Shown piece by piece: positions 63,063-64,000 of a stretch of DNA of 64,000 nt. The translations under genes were made by a program, and so were the position numbers. A model generated the notes under the pieces. The model saw nothing but the letters and a program-made list of their open reading frames with translations. It had not been told where the DNA came from and made no database searches. Position 1 is the stretch's first letter. Every line of letters begins with the position of its first letter. Source of the stretch: Rhizobium pisi (lineage in GTDB: Bacteria > Pseudomonadota > Alphaproteobacteria > Rhizobiales > Rhizobiaceae); the NCBI RefSeq assembly GCF_003938655.1, contig NZ_RJJT01000012.1:171453-235452 (forward strand), given 5' to 3'.

Positions 63063-63758
63063 TCATTTGCCGATGTGTTCGGCGACATCCTCGTACTGCC
63101 ACTGGCGACCGACCTCGGTGTCGATCATCGCGTCGCTTGGCACTTGCTTGTAGGATTCGGCCAGCTCTCCGAAGAACGCATTGACGGCGTCCTCGAGATT
63201 GAGGTCGCCCTTGGAGACCGCGCGTTGAAACTTCTGGGTCTTTTCATACCAGTCTGCCGCCTTGTAGATCTGGCCGAGACTGAGGCTCGGAAAGACATCG
63301 TAACAGGCCAGGGTCTTAATCTGACCGCGCGCGATAAATTCCACGACGTCGCGCGCCGTCGCATCCGGGCCGCTCGGACACCCTACGCACTGACCCCATA
63401 TCTTCGTCAGGTTCTCCTTACCGTTGAGAACGAAGTCGTCGAAATATTTGTCGAGAGTCCCGTCGAACTGGGAGATGAAGAACAGGGTGTAGCCATCGAA
63501 ATCCTGGGTCCTGGCGACGAACCAGCGCGCCGTCCGGATCAGACCGAGCATCGTCGTCGCTTCCGAGAACGTTTTTCCAGGCCCGCCCCATACAGGGACC
63601 TCGCGGCTAAGCGTATCCGTGAACGCCACCAGGTCGGCGTCGGGCTTCAACGCCCACATGCCGGTGAACTCCTTGACCTCGTTTTTGCCGCCCTTGCCCA
63701 TGACAAGACCTGGGTAACGCAGGCCCCATCCGCTCGTGTTCGTGCCGTCATGGCTCAT
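63063..63758 (-). CDS. Unknown protein, first gene of the DyP operon
   Basis: A 231-residue soluble protein (MSHDGTNTSGWGLRYPGLVM, MLGLIRTARWFVARTQDFDG, KIWGQCVGCPSGPDATARDV). The CVGCP motif could be redox active or bind metal. The middle resembles the paired ferredoxin-like cores that heme peroxidases use to seat substrate, but no family was assigned. GGAG lies 8 nt before ATG 63758, chosen over 63833, which is inside the operator. Its position as leader of the peroxidase operon suggests a partner or substrate-binding role. Confidence 0.6.
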   Translation of the reverse strand: MSHDGTNTSGWGLRYPGLVMGKGGKNEVKEFTGMWALKPDADLVAFTDTLSREVPVWGGPGKTFSEATTMLGLIRTARWFVARTQDFDGYTLFFISQFDGTLDKYFDDFVLNGKENLTKIWGQCVGCPSGPDATARDVVEFIARGQIKTLACYDVFPSLSLGQIYKAADWYEKTQKFQRAVSKGDLNLEDAVNAFFGELAESYKQVPSDAMIDTEVGRQWQYEDVAEHIGK

Positions 63759-63786
63759 TTGCAGTCTCCAAATTGATGCATGTAAT

Positions 63787-63856
63787 GATGTTGACAGCGC
63801 CCACTTAGACCGCAGTGTGGGCAATGTCAACATCGCATGGTCAAAAATGTTGACAT
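63787..63856. promoter_or_regulatory. Palindromic operator between the DyP operon and tetR copy 2
   Basis: A perfect 10-bp inverted repeat, GATGTTGACA (63787-63796) and TGTCAACATC (63825-63834), contains a second 6-bp inverted pair GCCCAC/GTGGGC (63799-63804, 63817-63822). A third copy, ATGTTGACAT, lies at 63847-63856. Such repeats between divergent genes are typical TetR binding sites. Confidence 0.7.
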
Positions 63857-63884
63857 GAGCAACTTAAAGACCCAATGGACTGAT

Positions 63885-64000
63885 ATGACCGAAAACATTT
63901 CCACGACAGAGCAGCGTCCGTATCACCATGGCGACCTTCACAGGGCGATCGTAGGCGCCGCACTCGATGTCCTCAGCGAGTCCCAGAGCACGGAATTTTC
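63885..64000 (+). CDS. TetR-family regulator, copy 2, 3' cut by window edge
   Basis: Only the first 38 codons are visible: MTENISTTEQRPYHHGDLHR, AIVGAALDVLSESQSTEFS. The sequence matches copy 1 from residue EQRPYHH onward. It is divergent from the DyP operon with a palindromic operator between them, so it is the likely repressor of that operon and of itself. Confidence 0.85.
   Translation, partial: MTENISTTEQRPYHHGDLHRAIVGAALDVLSESQSTEF
63904..64000 (+). repeat. Long direct repeat of tetR copy 1 (53051-53147)
   Basis: The 97 bp from 63904 to the window edge match 53051-53147 with 6 mismatches, several of them silent, in the same orientation and 10,853 bp apart. The repeat must continue past the window. 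Confidence 0.85.

Noticed and set aside
1..64000. Search for CRISPR arrays, tRNA or rRNA genes, repABC and intact transposases
   Set aside because: No regularly spaced repeats, tRNA or rRNA sequence, replication genes or transposase were recognised by eye.

Overview
The window looks like part of a large plasmid or other accessory replicon of a Rhizobiales bacterium (Rhizobium/Ensifer/Agrobacterium group). Pointers are the high GC, proteins resembling rhizobial SyrB, a MobC/relaxase/VirC1-like set, DUF736, DUF1173, ArdC and many small rhizobial hypotheticals. No rRNA, tRNA, CRISPR array, replication origin or intact insertion sequence was seen.

1-16.3 kb is plasmid backbone. It holds a partial HipA kinase, a leftward mobC-relaxase-membrane protein operon, a candidate oriT with a TATCCTGC nic motif, and a rightward ParA/VirC1-like, RHH protein and DUF1173 operon. 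These are followed by WGR, HU-like and DUF736 proteins, a PemK-like/Phd toxin-antitoxin pair, an ArdC antirestriction protein, three tandem SyrB-like coiled-coil proteins and a Toprim protein.

17-38.6 kb is a stress and metabolism patchwork broken by gene debris. It contains a universal stress protein, a SulP transporter with beta-carbonic anhydrase, an SbmA/BacA-type ABC transporter, a HisKA_2 kinase, an in-frame OsmC-VIT1 fusion, a small heat-shock gene with a ROSE-like leader, an esterase/NUDIX pair, an APH-like kinase, a chemotaxis receptor and an alpha/beta hydrolase. Remnants of an NAD(P)-binding protein, DUF302, an AmiR-type regulator and an unknown gene lie between them.

38.7-46.5 kb is a DNA-repair island. 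A frameshifted, truncated ku and a 3' scrap of a second ligD flank a LysR remnant and an MDR oxidoreductase. An intact ligD with a HARP-like neighbour, and dinB behind an imperfect LexA box, follow. 46.7-53 kb has an SDR/LysR divergent pair, a PepSY protein, a glycine-rich stress protein, two more hsp20 genes (one with the second ROSE-like leader) and a LOV-HWE blue-light kinase.

53-64 kb is bounded by two nearly identical tetR starts in direct orientation, about 10.85 kb apart. Between them are a nickel/cobalt transporter, an NDH-2 and a leftward operon: unknown protein, DyP-type peroxidase, DUF4331, acetoacetate decarboxylase-like, SDR, TPR, decayed NDH-2. A palindromic operator separates this operon from the second tetR. 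It is the best candidate here for an undescribed system.
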